A stretch of 64,000 nt of DNA. Origin: Leptospira sp. WS39.C2. Lineage in GTDB: Bacteria; Spirochaetota; Leptospiria; Leptospirales; Leptospiraceae. Positions 1 to 9,263 of this stretch are shown in pieces. The stretch spans positions 620,001 through 684,000 of the forward strand of contig NZ_CP162142.1 in assembly GCF_040833965.1 (NCBI RefSeq). The letters run 5' to 3'. Below the pieces are notes generated by a model, which worked only from the letters and a program-made list of their open reading frames with translations, searched no databases and was not told the origin of the DNA. Position 1 is the first letter of the stretch. Each line of letters starts with the position of its first letter. The translations under genes and the position numbers were made by a program.

Positions 1-1554
1 ACGAAATTTGGTTTCTAATTGTAGGGCAGATGTAGGTGATGCAACAGATTTGAGATATTGGAGTTTCCCGTTCTCTGAATCAACTAACAGAAGTATCATG
101 GAATCGCAAAAAACTTCTTCTTTTAGATAATCAAATGCTTTGTGTAAAATGCTATCTAACTCAAGTGAAGTATTTAGAGTTTTTGCAAATTCGTTTAATC
201 TTTCAATGTTTGATTTTGATATTTCTAATTCTTGAGTTCTTTCAACAACGATGTCTTCCAAACCTACCTTAAGGACATTCAATTCTTTGTTGGAGATTTC
301 TAAACTTTCTTTTAATTTTTCAATAGATGCGTAGGCTCTTGTGAAACCATAAGATAAGATATACCCTTGGAAAAGGATAAAACCTAAAAATCCAAATGGT
401 GTAATGTTCATCGTGTTGATGACATTATTTTGGTATAATATATCATGTACGACAGTTCCAAACACAAAACTAAATCCAATCAGTGATAATCCTGCTCCAA
501 CTGTATCGGCCCTATATGCCATAATGATGGCTATGGTGATTCTAACGCAGACGAGGATCAAAAAAATTTGGAAATAATGAATTTGAGAGGTAAATACAGA
601 AACTGGTAAAAATAAAGATATTAAAAATGGTGTGATCAATGTATATAATACATACATCGTTTTTTGGCCGACGGTATTGGGGAAAACCAATCGATAAAAA
701 TAGGCAAAAACAATTGTCGCTATGTAGATGGTTGCAAATTCCAATCGAATGAGAGCATCCATCGGTAATGATGGAATAATATCTAAGATATTCCTTTCTC
801 CGATTGTCAAGAGTCGCATAACGATGAGTAAACTAAACAATGCAATGAACAAACTTGCTTTGTCTTGTCGTCGCATAAGGAATAAACCCAAGTGGTATAA
901 AGCCCAGAGAAAGATACTTCCCGCCAAAAAGGAAGTGATTTGGTAACTACGGTTTACTTTGTCGTATAACTTGCGTCTTTCGCCAATTTCCATACTTTCC
1001 CAAAATCCACCTTTGGAATAATGGAAATTTGAGATTTCATAAACTATTTCTGTTTCACCAGATACTGGTTCGAGATCCACTAATATAGATTTATAAGAGG
1101 GTTCAAAATAATTTGGATTGATTCCAAAACTTCCCTGTTCAACTACTAATTTACCGTTTATGTACATACGGTAAGCTGAAGATAAATCCAAGTTATGAAA
1201 GGCTAATGTAGGTGTGTTTTCTGGAAAAAAAACTTTTAGTTTATATGTCGCATAACCATATCCATCTAAAGTTTCACCAAACCAATCCACACCCTTCCAG
1301 TTGGAGGGAACAACTTGGTAGATAAATTTAGGTTCTTTTCCTAGTTCTTTTTCAATATGAATGCCACTTAATGTTTCATTCCAATAAAATTCCCATTCAC
1401 CATCTAAGTTTAGATTTCCATCTCGATGGAAATCCCATGAAGTTAAGTCCATTTGCCCTTTTTTTGCAATTGGTTTGTTTCTGTTGACTTCCCCACATGT
1501 AAAAATTGAGAAAAGTAGAAAGAACGAAACAATCAAATGGAAAAATTTCTTCAT
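1..1554 (-). CDS. 7TM-DISM sensor lipoprotein, C-terminus beyond window
   Basis: The minus-strand frame is open from an ATG at 1554 to the left edge, giving 518 codons without a stop, so the gene is cut by the window. The N-terminus is a signal peptide ending in a lipobox (SIFTC, Cys20), followed by a beta-rich extracytoplasmic region of about 170 residues of the 7TMR-DISM type. Next comes a block of about seven hydrophobic helices, a coiled-coil linker, and the start of a GAF-like domain (from about residue 465). In this family the missing end is usually a kinase, GGDEF, cyclase or PP2C-type phosphatase output. The output domain cannot be seen, so the class of signalling protein is open. The lipobox suggests the sensor region faces the periplasm. 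Confidence 0.85.
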   Translation of the reverse strand, partial: MKKFFHLIVSFFLLFSIFTCGEVNRNKPIAKKGQMDLTSWDFHRDGNLNLDGEWEFYWNETLSGIHIEKELGKEPKFIYQVVPSNWKGVDWFGETLDGYGYATYKLKVFFPENTPTLAFHNLDLSSAYRMYINGKLVVEQGSFGINPNYFEPSYKSILVDLEPVSGETEIVYEISNFHYSKGGFWESMEIGERRKLYDKVNRSYQITSFLAGSIFLWALYHLGLFLMRRQDKASLFIALFSLLIVMRLLTIGERNILDIIPSLPMDALIRLEFATIYIATIVFAYFYRLVFPNTVGQKTMYVLYTLITPFLISLFLPVSVFTSQIHYFQIFLILVCVRITIAIIMAYRADTVGAGLSLIGFSFVFGTVVHDILYQNNVINTMNITPFGFLGFILFQGYILSYGFTRAYASIEKLKESLEISNKELNVLKVGLEDIVVERTQELEISKSNIERLNEFAKTLNTSLELDSILHKAFDYLKEEVFCDSMILLLVDSENGKLQYLKSVASPTSALQLETKFR

Positions 1555-1604
1555 AGTTAGGCTACACAGACTATGAGGATGAGAAGGAAATGGAAAGGAA
1601 AAAT

Positions 1605-2603
1605 TTAAGAATAACTCACTTTTATTTGATTTGGATCAAAATGTTTTTTAAGAGAGGAAATCATCACCTCTAAGATTTCTTCAGTTTCTTCTTTTGAATA
1701 AGAAACAATTTTATCTTTTTTTTCAAATGCATGAAATAAAATGGAAGAGTCCTTTCGGATATCGATGATTTGTTTCAGAAAATCAATATTCATTCGAAAT
1801 CCGCCCACACTTAGTTCTGTTATGCCTACTGGGTTTAGTTCTTTCCCTAATGTTTCAGCTAACGACTGGTAATGGAGTCTCCAATCGGGAATCCTTAGGA
1901 TTGGATCTATGCAAACACGCACTTTCCAACCAGCTTCGATCGTTTTTTGTATCGTTTTGAGTCTGGCTTGGAGGGAGGGTGTTCCATGTTCGATCGAACT
2001 GATCACAATTTGTGGGCTGATTGTCCAAGCTAAAATGATATTCGGATTTGGTGTTAGATGGGAAATGGATTGGAAATTGGTGGATTTTGTCCGAATTTCC
2101 AATGTTAAATTAGGCTCAGAGTTTGCGAATTGAATCCAACTTTGGGTCGCAGGGAAAAATGATTCTAATGCCAATAAATCTGTGTCATACGACAAAGCCA
2201 AATATAAGGATTCATGCGTTTTTAAAAAACGTTTTGTTTCTTCAAAAAAATCCTCCCAATTTACAAATAAGACAAGATTTGCAGAAGGAAACATCCCTTG
2301 TAAGTAACAATATTCGCAATCATAAATACAATTAAGTGCTAATGTGTTATAATAGAAGTGAGGAAATGAAAAGTTGGGTGAAAAATCACTTCCAGGGTAT
2401 AAAAAATGATCTTTTTTCTCCGCCAAAATCAATTTGGGAGATTGTTTTTGGATTCTAAAATTTTGTGAATTTCGATTGAAGTTATCTTTATAATGACGAA
2501 TTGGGACGAGGGTTGCATTGGGAAATTTTGATATAATTTCTTTGGTTCGAAAATGATCATATATACCTTCTTCGATGTAAATATGGGAAAATGATTTAAA
2601 CAT
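1605..2603 (-). CDS. spore photoproduct lyase-like radical SAM protein
   Basis: A 332-residue protein with the cluster motif C92-x3-C96-x2-C99 followed by YLQG. This spacing and context are typical of the SPL (spore photoproduct lyase) branch of radical SAM enzymes, which bind a [4Fe-4S] cluster and cleave S-adenosylmethionine. True SPL repairs the UV thymine dimer of spores, but this organism class does not sporulate, so the substrate is unknown. The region that in Bacillus SPL carries the hydrogen-donor cysteine appears here as ALSYDTD with no cysteine; that alignment is from memory. The start overlaps the end of the upstream phosphorylase-like gene by 8 bases, so the two are probably co-translated. 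Confidence 0.8.
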   Translation of the reverse strand: MFKSFSHIYIEEGIYDHFRTKEIISKFPNATLVPIRHYKDNFNRNSQNFRIQKQSPKLILAEKKDHFLYPGSDFSPNFSFPHFYYNTLALNCIYDCEYCYLQGMFPSANLVLFVNWEDFFEETKRFLKTHESLYLALSYDTDLLALESFFPATQSWIQFANSEPNLTLEIRTKSTNFQSISHLTPNPNIILAWTISPQIVISSIEHGTPSLQARLKTIQKTIEAGWKVRVCIDPILRIPDWRLHYQSLAETLGKELNPVGITELSVGGFRMNIDFLKQIIDIRKDSSILFHAFEKKDKIVSYSKEETEEILEVMISSLKKHFDPNQIKVSYS

Positions 2604-3462
2604 GGAGTTGGTTTTTCCAATTTTGGATATAGAGTTTTAAATCTTGTTTTGATTTGATGTTAGGAATTGTTTCTAAATTAGGTAAGGGGATGTTGGAATT
2701 TGGATACCTCAAATAAAAAAAACGTAAAGATTTTTTGAGATCATGTTTCATCGTCTCTGTTAAACGAAGGTTACTTATTTTTGTTTCCAATTCTGGCCAA
2801 AATTTTGTTTCAAATAGATCATCGGTTGACCAAGGTAAGGGTTCTATCCATTCTTGATACAAAGGATCTAATACATTCTCAATAAGTGTCTGAACTGTTT
2901 CCTGTTGGCAAAATGTAGCTTCCAAAAAATCTGAGATCACTTTTCCAATTGCTATATTTTCTAATGGAAAATATAAAGATGCGGCTTCAAAAAAAGCAGA
3001 ACCCTCCATATCAACAAGTGAGATGGACTGTAACTCCTGTTCTGTTAATACCTGAAATCGATTTTCATTTTTTATTTTTGCGATGGGGTTATCGAATGTA
3101 GTTAGAATTGTTTCTTTTTGGATCTTGGAAGATAAAATCCGTTCTGGATAATAATCCTTACCTGTGTTATAGTCTTTTATTTTATGGATCCAAAAATACT
3201 CACCAATTTTGGTATTTGGAATATGGGAACCTGCGATACCTAGGTTCCATACCTTCATTTTTTTTCTTTCTTCTTTTCCGAATAAATGGGCAAACTCCGA
3301 AACAGCAAGGGCCATTGGAATTTTTCCAGGACCTGTGATTGTAATGTACATCGAGTCTTTTTGGTAGATCCGAAATTTTCCTGAATGGGAGATCGGTTTT
3401 GCATTTGTTTTTTGAATCCATGGTTTTGCTTCCGAAAGAATGGCAAAAAACAAAGCTGGCAT
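2596..3462 (-). CDS. nucleoside phosphorylase / nucleosidase-like protein
   Basis: A 288-residue cytoplasmic protein. The first 190 residues fit the PNP_UDP_1 (purine nucleoside phosphorylase / MTA-SAH nucleosidase) fold: a glycine-rich ITGPGKIP segment, a WNLGIAGS strand, and the signature segment LVDMEGSAFFEAA, which in nucleosidases carries the substrate-contacting Met-Glu pair. The last 90 residues are helical and not part of the core fold. It overlaps the SPL-like radical SAM gene by 8 bases. Nucleosidases of this fold clear 5'-deoxyadenosine, a by-product of radical SAM enzymes, so a supporting role is possible but is inference. Substrate is not determined. Confidence 0.75.
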   Translation of the reverse strand: MPALFFAILSEAKPWIQKTNAKPISHSGKFRIYQKDSMYITITGPGKIPMALAVSEFAHLFGKEERKKMKVWNLGIAGSHIPNTKIGEYFWIHKIKDYNTGKDYYPERILSSKIQKETILTTFDNPIAKIKNENRFQVLTEQELQSISLVDMEGSAFFEAASLYFPLENIAIGKVISDFLEATFCQQETVQTLIENVLDPLYQEWIEPLPWSTDDLFETKFWPELETKISNLRLTETMKHDLKKSLRFFYLRYPNSNIPLPNLETIPNIKSKQDLKLYIQNWKNQLHV

Positions 3463-3489
3463 AGTCTAAACTTGGCGGAGGGGGTTCCT

Positions 3490-4033
3490 ATGCAAAGAAA
3501 AGTTTTGTTTGCTATTTTTCTAATTGTTGGTTTTAGTCTTTATGCTGGAGGAAAAAAAATGTCATTTCACGATTTAAAATCCGTCACGATACAAGGTAAG
3601 GATATTTCACTTGGGGGAATACAAAGGCCATCCCGTACTTGTTGTCAATGTTGCGTCTAAATGTGGTTATACGCCACAATATGAAGGATTAGAAAAACTC
3701 CATCTCGCTTATAAAGATAAAGGTTTAAAAATTATTGGTTTTCCTTCGAATGATTTTGGCGGGCAGGAACCTGGAACGGAAGCTCAAATTGCAGAGTTTT
3801 GTAAGCTCAATTTTGGAGTAAGTTTTGATCTGATGAAAAAAACGAAAGTTCTCGGAAGTGATAAAGATCCTGTTTACCAATTCCTTACAGAGAACGCGAA
3901 AGAAAAAGGAGATGTAAAATGGAATTTTGAAAAGTTTCTCATTGATAAAAATGGGAAAATTGTAAACAGATTCCCTTCGTCCACCAAACCAGAAAGTGCC
4001 GAACTTAAAACAGCCATTGAAAGTGTTTTATAA
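3490..4033 (+). CDS. glutathione peroxidase family, broken by one extra G
   Basis: Two overlapping frames together make one peroxidase. The first runs from ATG 3490 (strong Shine-Dalgarno GGAGGGGG just upstream) through a signal-like start and the usual first strand up to Asp-Ile-Ser-Leu-Gly at 3615. The second continues from 3611 with all catalytic landmarks: NVASKCGYTPQY (active cysteine, not selenocysteine), FPSNDFGGQEPG and WNFEKFLIDKNG. Removing one G from the GGGGG run at 3613-3617 restores a single frame of 181 codons including stop, the normal family length. As written, translation from 3490 stops near 3660, and the second frame could only start at TTG 3611, which would lack the first beta-hairpin. 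This is either a real frameshift or phase tract, or a homopolymer sequencing error. Confidence 0.8.
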
Positions 4034-4892
4034 GACAAAAACATATCTTCTATTATTTTTGTTTTTGGTATTTGCATTGTTTGGACAAACCAGTCCAAAC
4101 AATGTTCAAATTATCCGCACACAAAATTCAGAATCTGTTTCCATTGATGAAATTCTAAAAGAAATAAAGAACGTAGATGTAATCGTTCTTGGTGAAGAAC
4201 ATGATAACAACGAATTACATCGGTTTTATGAATCTTTGCTACAAAAAATTTTTACAGTTGAACAGGTGAGTTTGTCTCTTGAGATGTTGGAAAAAGACCA
4301 GCAGACCATTGTTGATGAATTCATGATTGGAACCATATCTGAATCTCAATTTTTATCTTCCATACCCCATTGGAAAAATTTCAAATCGGACTATTTGCCT
4401 TTAGTGAAGGCAACAAAAGACAAACAAGGCAAAGTCGTTGCGGCAAACCCACCTCGGCGGTATGTCAATTTAATCTCAAAAAAAGGCATTTTAGCATATC
4501 GAGAATTTTCGCCAATCGCTTTGTCTTATTTGCCCCAAGCTTACACTTTAGAAAAATACCTCACATTAGAATACAAACAAAGGTTAACTGAACTTTTTGG
4601 CGGGCAGGAACATTCTACCCAACACAATATCAATTTGGATTATATGATACTCGGCCAAACCACTTGGGACCAAGGTATGGCAGAGGCAATTTCGGCTGAA
4701 ATCCATCGATCTGGGAAAAAAGTGGTACACCTGAATGGACGTTTCCACTCCGATCGGAAGGGTGGGGTTGTGACTCGTCTGCGTGAAATGGGTCATTCCG
4801 TCCTCGTTCTCTCTGGTTTTCAAAAAGGCAGGGAGGAGAGTGCCGATTTTGTGAAAATCGCTGATTTTGTAATTTTAACAAACGACCGATAA
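4023..4892 (+). CDS. ChaN-like haem-binding uptake protein (exported)
   Basis: The protein belongs to the ChaN/DUF399 family (haem-binding uptake, Tiki-like fold). It has the early motif VIVLGEEHDNNELHRFYESL, the middle segment VVAANPPRRYVNLISKKG and the late HLNGRFHSDRKGG, at the expected spacing and length (about 290 residues). I place the start at GTG 4023, where a clean signal peptide begins (FYKTKTYLLLFLFLVFALF); an upstream GTG at 3996 would add nine polar residues. No lipobox is visible, so it is probably periplasmic rather than lipid-anchored. The start lies inside the 3' end of the peroxidase gene, so the two are likely co-transcribed. Family members bind haem or act as Tiki-type peptidases; which applies here is unknown. 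Confidence 0.75.
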   Translation: MFYKTKTYLLLFLFLVFALFGQTSPNNVQIIRTQNSESVSIDEILKEIKNVDVIVLGEEHDNNELHRFYESLLQKIFTVEQVSLSLEMLEKDQQTIVDEFMIGTISESQFLSSIPHWKNFKSDYLPLVKATKDKQGKVVAANPPRRYVNLISKKGILAYREFSPIALSYLPQAYTLEKYLTLEYKQRLTELFGGQEHSTQHNINLDYMILGQTTWDQGMAEAISAEIHRSGKKVVHLNGRFHSDRKGGVVTRLREMGHSVLVLSGFQKGREESADFVKIADFVILTNDR

Positions 4893-4907
4893 GAATAGGG
4901 AGAACCT

Positions 4908-7514
4908 ATGTCGGCACCTTCTCCTAAATACCTTTGTCCACACTGCCAAAAAGCATCACGTTTGCCAGAACCAATTCCTAAAGAAGGGAAGTTTCAGCTA
5001 ACTTGCGCTCATTGTGCTGAAAAGGTAGTTTTGAATTTTGTCGATTATCAATTTCAAATCGTTCAAATTCTTTCTACACCTAAAGAAGAAGATACCAAAC
5101 AGTCTTATCAAAGTTTTAAAATTCCAATTCCAAGCATTTCGGATTCGATACGAGACCAACAATCATCGAAAACTCCGACAGGGAAATCAAAACCTTTTTT
5201 CGAAAAGAGAGTGGTTTGGGAAAAAGAACCCAAAAAAGAAACTCCAAAATTTAATGCCGATCCTTTGCGATTGTCTCGAAGAAACACCAACTTACGAAAA
5301 TATACACCTTCGTTTTCATATTTACGTGTAGCCTTTACAGTCACATCGATCCTTCTGTTTTTGTTCATCGTTAGCTTTTCTTATTTTGTCGCGGGAGTTC
5401 TTGCTACGAAAAAAGAAATACCTGTTTATTTGGAAACTTTGTCAAAAAACATTCCAACTAAAATTTTGGATCGGAATGGACAAGTGGTAAGTGAAATTTT
5501 TCAAAAACGAACCTCCACCTTACGTTTGCAAGACTATCCAGAAGATATGATTTCAATTTTGTTAAATATTGAAGATCAAAAGTTTTTTTTTCATGGTGGG
5601 ATTGATTATTCCGCTATATTACGAGCATTTTTCAAAAACATAGTCAATCTAAGTTATAAACAAGGTGCATCCACTATTACACAACAGTTAGCGCGGATTA
5701 TTTTGGATGACAGACGGAAAAGTCTGAATCGGAAATGGAGAGAAGCCCAACTTGCATTTGCATTGGAATCAGTTTTAACCAAAGAACAAATCCTCGAAAC
5801 TTATATGAACCATGTATACTTGGGTCATGGCGCCTTTGGATTTGGAGAGGGAATTAAATTCTATTTTCAAAAAAATCCCATGGAATTGTCCAAAGAAGAG
5901 ATGGTATTACTTGCTTCATTGCCATCTGCTCCTAACAAGTATTCGCCATTAAAAAACCCTGAAGAGTCTTATACGCGAGTTCGGGCCATATTGAATATGT
6001 TCCGCAATCGAGGTATTTATCCAAATTTAGATAGAGACAAATTTGTAAGCTTTTATCATAATTTATCTACAAGATCACCTAACGAAACTGTTTTTGGTTC
6101 TCGCCATGATATTGCACCGTATGTGACAGAACATGTTAGAGCCGTTTTATCTTCCTTAGATGGAGAAAAGAATATCTATGAAAGTGGTGGTTATACAGTT
6201 GAAACCACACTGGATCGGAATGCCCAAGAAGTGATAGGTCCGATAGTTAGAGAATACCTTGCCAAAAACAAACGTTCTGGCAAAATCCAAAAAAAGCGGG
6301 TACGACTCAAACCAGAATCTCAATTGGACTTAGCATTTCGCCAAAGGATGGAAGAGGTATCACTTCTCAATGAAATGGTTTGGAATGCAGACCAGTTGGA
6401 TGGAGACAAGGACCAATCAGTCATCCAAGCAGCCATTGTAGGTATTCAACCAAACACAGGTCAGGTTCTTTTTTTACATGGTGGAGATGAATTTAATTCG
6501 TTAAACCAATTTAACCGTGCCACCCAAATGCGAAGGCAAACAGGAAGTTCCATTAAAGCAGTGTTATATGCATCTGCTATAGATTCTGGATCAGTTCAAG
6601 CTGGAATGCGAATCCTCGATGCACCTCTGTATTACCGTGGAGGTGGAGGCAAAGAATGGGCTCCTGAAAATTTAGGTGGCAGTTTTGATGGAGAAATTTC
6701 TTTACGAACAGCACTTGTTAAATCTAAAAATACAGCTGCGGTACAAATAGCGGAACGTTTGGGAAGTGCAGGAATTGAAAAATATTTTACGAAATTCTTT
6801 TTCCCAAATGAAGCCGAGAAAAAAAATAGATTTCGTGGAGACCTTTCTTTAGCACTGGGAACACTCGAAATTTCCCCCCTCGAGATGGCATCTGCCTTTA
6901 CTAGTTTTGTTAACCAAGGGACTATTAAACGCCCTTACCTCATTAGAAGGATTAAAAATTCCAAAGGGAATGTTCTTTATGAAGTTGGTGCTACTGATGA
7001 GTTTAAATTAAAATTACCTGAAGAACGCCAAGTAATACGACCTGATACAGCAGAAGTGATGATATCCTTACTTCGAGATAGTGGTCGTGCAAGTGGTGTA
7101 AGAAACGGTGGTTATGCGGGTGATCTTATCGGGAAAACTGGTACTACAAATGATTACAAAGATGCATGGTTTGTGGGAGCAAGGCCTGACATATCACTTG
7201 CTGTTTGGATTGGGTATGACAATCCAAAATTTGGAATGGGTACAAGTGGACTTGGTGGAGCTGTTGCGGCACCACTATGGGGAGAAATTCTAAGTTCAAT
7301 CGACAAAAAAAGTATTCTGCCAAAAACACAATTTAGTTTGCCTGTGTATGCGAAACCTTATAAAATATGTACTTTATCTGGGAAACAGGCTTCACCAAAT
7401 TGTCAGTCAACACAAGAATTATATTTATCAGATTATCCACCAGAAGGCCCATGCACCGAAGATCACAAATCCAATTCTTCTGAGAATAAAGATTTAATGA
7501 AAGGACTATACTAA
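4908..7514 (+). CDS. class A penicillin-binding protein with N-terminal zinc ribbon
   Basis: An 868-residue bifunctional peptidoglycan synthase. A cytoplasmic zinc ribbon (C10-x2-C13 and C33-x2-C36) is followed by a low-complexity linker and one membrane helix (about 138-165). The GT51 glycosyltransferase follows, with the catalytic segment IEDQKFFFHGGID and the motif GASTITQQLAR. The penicillin-binding transpeptidase carries S547-S-I-K550, SKN near 610 and K743-T-G. It polymerises and cross-links peptidoglycan on the outer face of the inner membrane. The zinc ribbon resembles the MJ0042 type and is not part of the standard PBP1A/1B layout. A good Shine-Dalgarno (AGGGAGA) lies in the 15-base gap after the ChaN-like gene. 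Two exported-protein genes follow without a gap. Confidence 0.92.
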   Translation: MSAPSPKYLCPHCQKASRLPEPIPKEGKFQLTCAHCAEKVVLNFVDYQFQIVQILSTPKEEDTKQSYQSFKIPIPSISDSIRDQQSSKTPTGKSKPFFEKRVVWEKEPKKETPKFNADPLRLSRRNTNLRKYTPSFSYLRVAFTVTSILLFLFIVSFSYFVAGVLATKKEIPVYLETLSKNIPTKILDRNGQVVSEIFQKRTSTLRLQDYPEDMISILLNIEDQKFFFHGGIDYSAILRAFFKNIVNLSYKQGASTITQQLARIILDDRRKSLNRKWREAQLAFALESVLTKEQILETYMNHVYLGHGAFGFGEGIKFYFQKNPMELSKEEMVLLASLPSAPNKYSPLKNPEESYTRVRAILNMFRNRGIYPNLDRDKFVSFYHNLSTRSPNETVFGSRHDIAPYVTEHVRAVLSSLDGEKNIYESGGYTVETTLDRNAQEVIGPIVREYLAKNKRSGKIQKKRVRLKPESQLDLAFRQRMEEVSLLNEMVWNADQLDGDKDQSVIQAAIVGIQPNTGQVLFLHGGDEFNSLNQFNRATQMRRQTGSSIKAVLYASAIDSGSVQAGMRILDAPLYYRGGGGKEWAPENLGGSFDGEISLRTALVKSKNTAAVQIAERLGSAGIEKYFTKFFFPNEAEKKNRFRGDLSLALGTLEISPLEMASAFTSFVNQGTIKRPYLIRRIKNSKGNVLYEVGATDEFKLKLPEERQVIRPDTAEVMISLLRDSGRASGVRNGGYAGDLIGKTGTTNDYKDAWFVGARPDISLAVWIGYDNPKFGMGTSGLGGAVAAPLWGEILSSIDKKSILPKTQFSLPVYAKPYKICTLSGKQASPNCQSTQELYLSDYPPEGPCTEDHKSNSSENKDLMKGLY

Positions 7515-8504
7515 TTGAACATTTTGAATAGGTCCAAAATTGCAAATCTCACCATTTTATTGTATGTTGGAGTGATGGTAACTTCGACGATATGTTTACC
7601 ACTACAAGCAAATGGTGCTTATGAAGAAGCCTATGAAATGGAACAAACTAATACTTTGTTTGCAATTCCATTGTATGAAAAAGCACTTAGCCAAAAACCT
7701 ACTGGTAAGTTACAAAAGGCAGTAGTTTCCCGATTGTTTTTTCTTTATAAAAAACATGCCAAATTGTTAGATGCTTTGTTTTTAGGAAGTCGTTATCCGT
7801 CTCATATCCCATCCAAAGACAGATCTTGGATTTGGACTCAACTTTCTGAAATTTACAAACCAATCACTGTATCAGAATTATCCTCTACTTATGTACTTGC
7901 TGCCAAAACAAATCTAGAGAATTCAAATGATCTGAAGGAACAATTAAAACAACTAAATCTTCCCAAGTTATATGAATTCGCTTCGATTCTTCTATTGAAA
8001 CGTAAACAATACAAAGTGATTTTAGCTCTTTTTGAAGAAAATCCCAATATGTTTCATTCTCCATTGTTTATTGGAATTTCTGAATTCAAATTAGGAACGG
8101 AGCAAGGAAAAGAGTTTTTAAAAAAAGTATTAGCAGATTCGGATAAAGAACGGTCTGAGCAAGAAAAATCAGATATTTTGTATCTTATGGGTGTCCATTA
8201 TCGGCAATCTAATGAACACGAGTTATCTGCCCGTTACTTTAGAATGAGTGGAAGTTTTTATGGAAAAACTAGGGCAGATTTAGAAGCGAGTAAGTCCCTT
8301 GTATTACAAGGAAAAACAAAAGAGATGTGTTCTACGTTTAAATTTTCTATCTCTCAATTTGATGAGATCGAAACTATTTTGCACTATCATTGTTCTCCTA
8401 CTGGGGCACAAGCCACTAAACTCATATTACCTAGCATACGTATTCTCGCAGAACGAGAAGGAAATGAGTTTTTGCAAATTTTGTTTCCGAAGGAGGGAAT
8501 ATGA
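7515..8504 (+). CDS. exported helical-repeat protein, function unknown
   Basis: A 329-residue protein that I do not recognise by name. It begins at TTG 7515, directly after the stop of the penicillin-binding protein gene; the AAGGA at about 7500-7504 within the upstream gene is a suitable ribosome binding site, implying translational coupling. The N-terminus has a hydrophobic signal segment (about 12-32). The rest is alpha-helical with loosely TPR-like spacing, for example FAIPLYEKALSQKP and later MGVHYRQSNEHELSARYFRM. Position after the peptidoglycan synthase suggests an envelope scaffold or accessory role, but this is only inference. Confidence 0.7.
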   Translation: MNILNRSKIANLTILLYVGVMVTSTICLPLQANGAYEEAYEMEQTNTLFAIPLYEKALSQKPTGKLQKAVVSRLFFLYKKHAKLLDALFLGSRYPSHIPSKDRSWIWTQLSEIYKPITVSELSSTYVLAAKTNLENSNDLKEQLKQLNLPKLYEFASILLLKRKQYKVILALFEENPNMFHSPLFIGISEFKLGTEQGKEFLKKVLADSDKERSEQEKSDILYLMGVHYRQSNEHELSARYFRMSGSFYGKTRADLEASKSLVLQGKTKEMCSTFKFSISQFDEIETILHYHCSPTGAQATKLILPSIRILAEREGNEFLQILFPKEGI

Positions 8505-8971
8505 AACAAATACATCAGAAATTTTTTCCAATTGCCTTGATTTCCCTATTTCTAACCACCACCTATCCTTTGTTATCCAACTTTCTTGTGACTCCTGAAG
8601 AATCCCTTCGCTTAGAATTCCAAACTAATGTAAGAAACCAAATTCGATTTTGTAAACAAAACCCAAACCAAGTTTATGGAAGAAATCCGATCCTATCACC
8701 AAATACTTGTATATCTGTTTTAGAAGGGGAAGTGGCAATGGAATCTTTTTTCCCTGAAGAACTCGAAGAGATAACAGAAACGCAGTGGTCTTTTTATGAT
8801 CCAATGGGCAAACAAGTATTTCCCTCTGTTGGATGGGAAGGGAGTGAGCCTATGGTGTTTGTTTCCCTTGTTCGATCCAAACGAGGGCAATATGGAGTGC
8901 AGTTGCAGAGGAAAAAAGATGGAGCGTATTATTTTTACCGCACCAAAATTTCGAATTGGGTAGTGATGTAA
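8501..8971 (+). CDS. exported protein of unknown function
   Basis: A 156-residue protein whose ATG overlaps the stop of the preceding gene (ATGA), so it is the last gene of the penicillin-binding protein operon. A hydrophobic N-terminal segment (about residues 9-28) looks like a signal peptide or anchor, without a lipobox. The mature part has two cysteines (in the segments IRFCKQNP and NTCISVLEGE) that could form a disulfide. No known domain is recognised. The repeat zone begins about 20 bases after the stop. Confidence 0.65.
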   Translation: MKQIHQKFFPIALISLFLTTTYPLLSNFLVTPEESLRLEFQTNVRNQIRFCKQNPNQVYGRNPILSPNTCISVLEGEVAMESFFPEELEEITETQWSFYDPMGKQVFPSVGWEGSEPMVFVSLVRSKRGQYGVQLQRKKDGAYYFYRTKISNWVVM

Positions 8972-8989
8972 GATAGCTTTTTACGAAAG

Positions 8990-9190
8990 CTTCGCGGGGT
9001 CGAAGTCGCTCGGGTTCTATTCGAATCCTTCAATTAGTTGTTAGTTGGAAATTGCTTTGTGGTTAAAGGACTTCTTAGTTTGGGCAGGGAAGGGACAAGT
9101 TGGGAAGTTGTCCTGTTCACCCACCACAACGCTTTCGCTTGCTCGGGTTTTATTCGAATCCTTTAGTTTGGTGTTAGCTGAGGATTTGTT
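8990..9190. repeat. degenerate copy of the tRNA-Tyr tail repeat
   Basis: This stretch holds two half-units of the repeat described at 9875-10248. Bases 8996-9089 closely match 10162-10256, including the end of the tRNA-Tyr gene (GGGCAGGGAAG at 9082). Bases 9082-9190 are a more diverged first half that keeps CGCTTGCTCGGG and ATTCGAATCCTT. The order of halves is swapped relative to the other copies, as expected if the intervening gene 9264-9842 lies between tandem units. No coding capacity is credible here. Confidence 0.75.
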
Positions 9191-9194
9191 TGTC

Positions 9195-9225
9195 TTGCAA
9201 AATCTTAGAATCTATAGAGTATAAA
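9195..9225 (+). promoter_or_regulatory. possible promoter for the lipoprotein gene at 9264
   Basis: TTGCAA at 9195-9200 and TATAAA at 9220-9225 are separated by 19 bases, slightly longer than ideal. They lie about 40 bases ahead of the next gene in an AT-rich stretch after the GC-richer repeat. AAGGA at about 9246-9250 could serve as ribosome binding site. Weak assignment from sequence match only. Confidence 0.35.
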
Positions 9226-9263
9226 ATCAATTTTCAATTTGAAATAAGGATTTAAACATTTCA

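Noticed and set aside
728..946. Plus-strand open frame of 72 codons
   Set aside because: It lies antisense within the 7TM region of the sensor gene, which has a continuous 518-codon frame on the other strand.
4584..4881. Minus-strand frames opposite the ChaN-like gene
   Set aside because: They are shadows of the coding strand. They have no ribosome binding site and no domain.
8975..9000. Small hairpin AGCTTT-TTACG-AAAGCT after the gene at 8501
   Set aside because: It is short, has no T-run, and overlaps the start of the repeat copy, so I did not call it a terminator.
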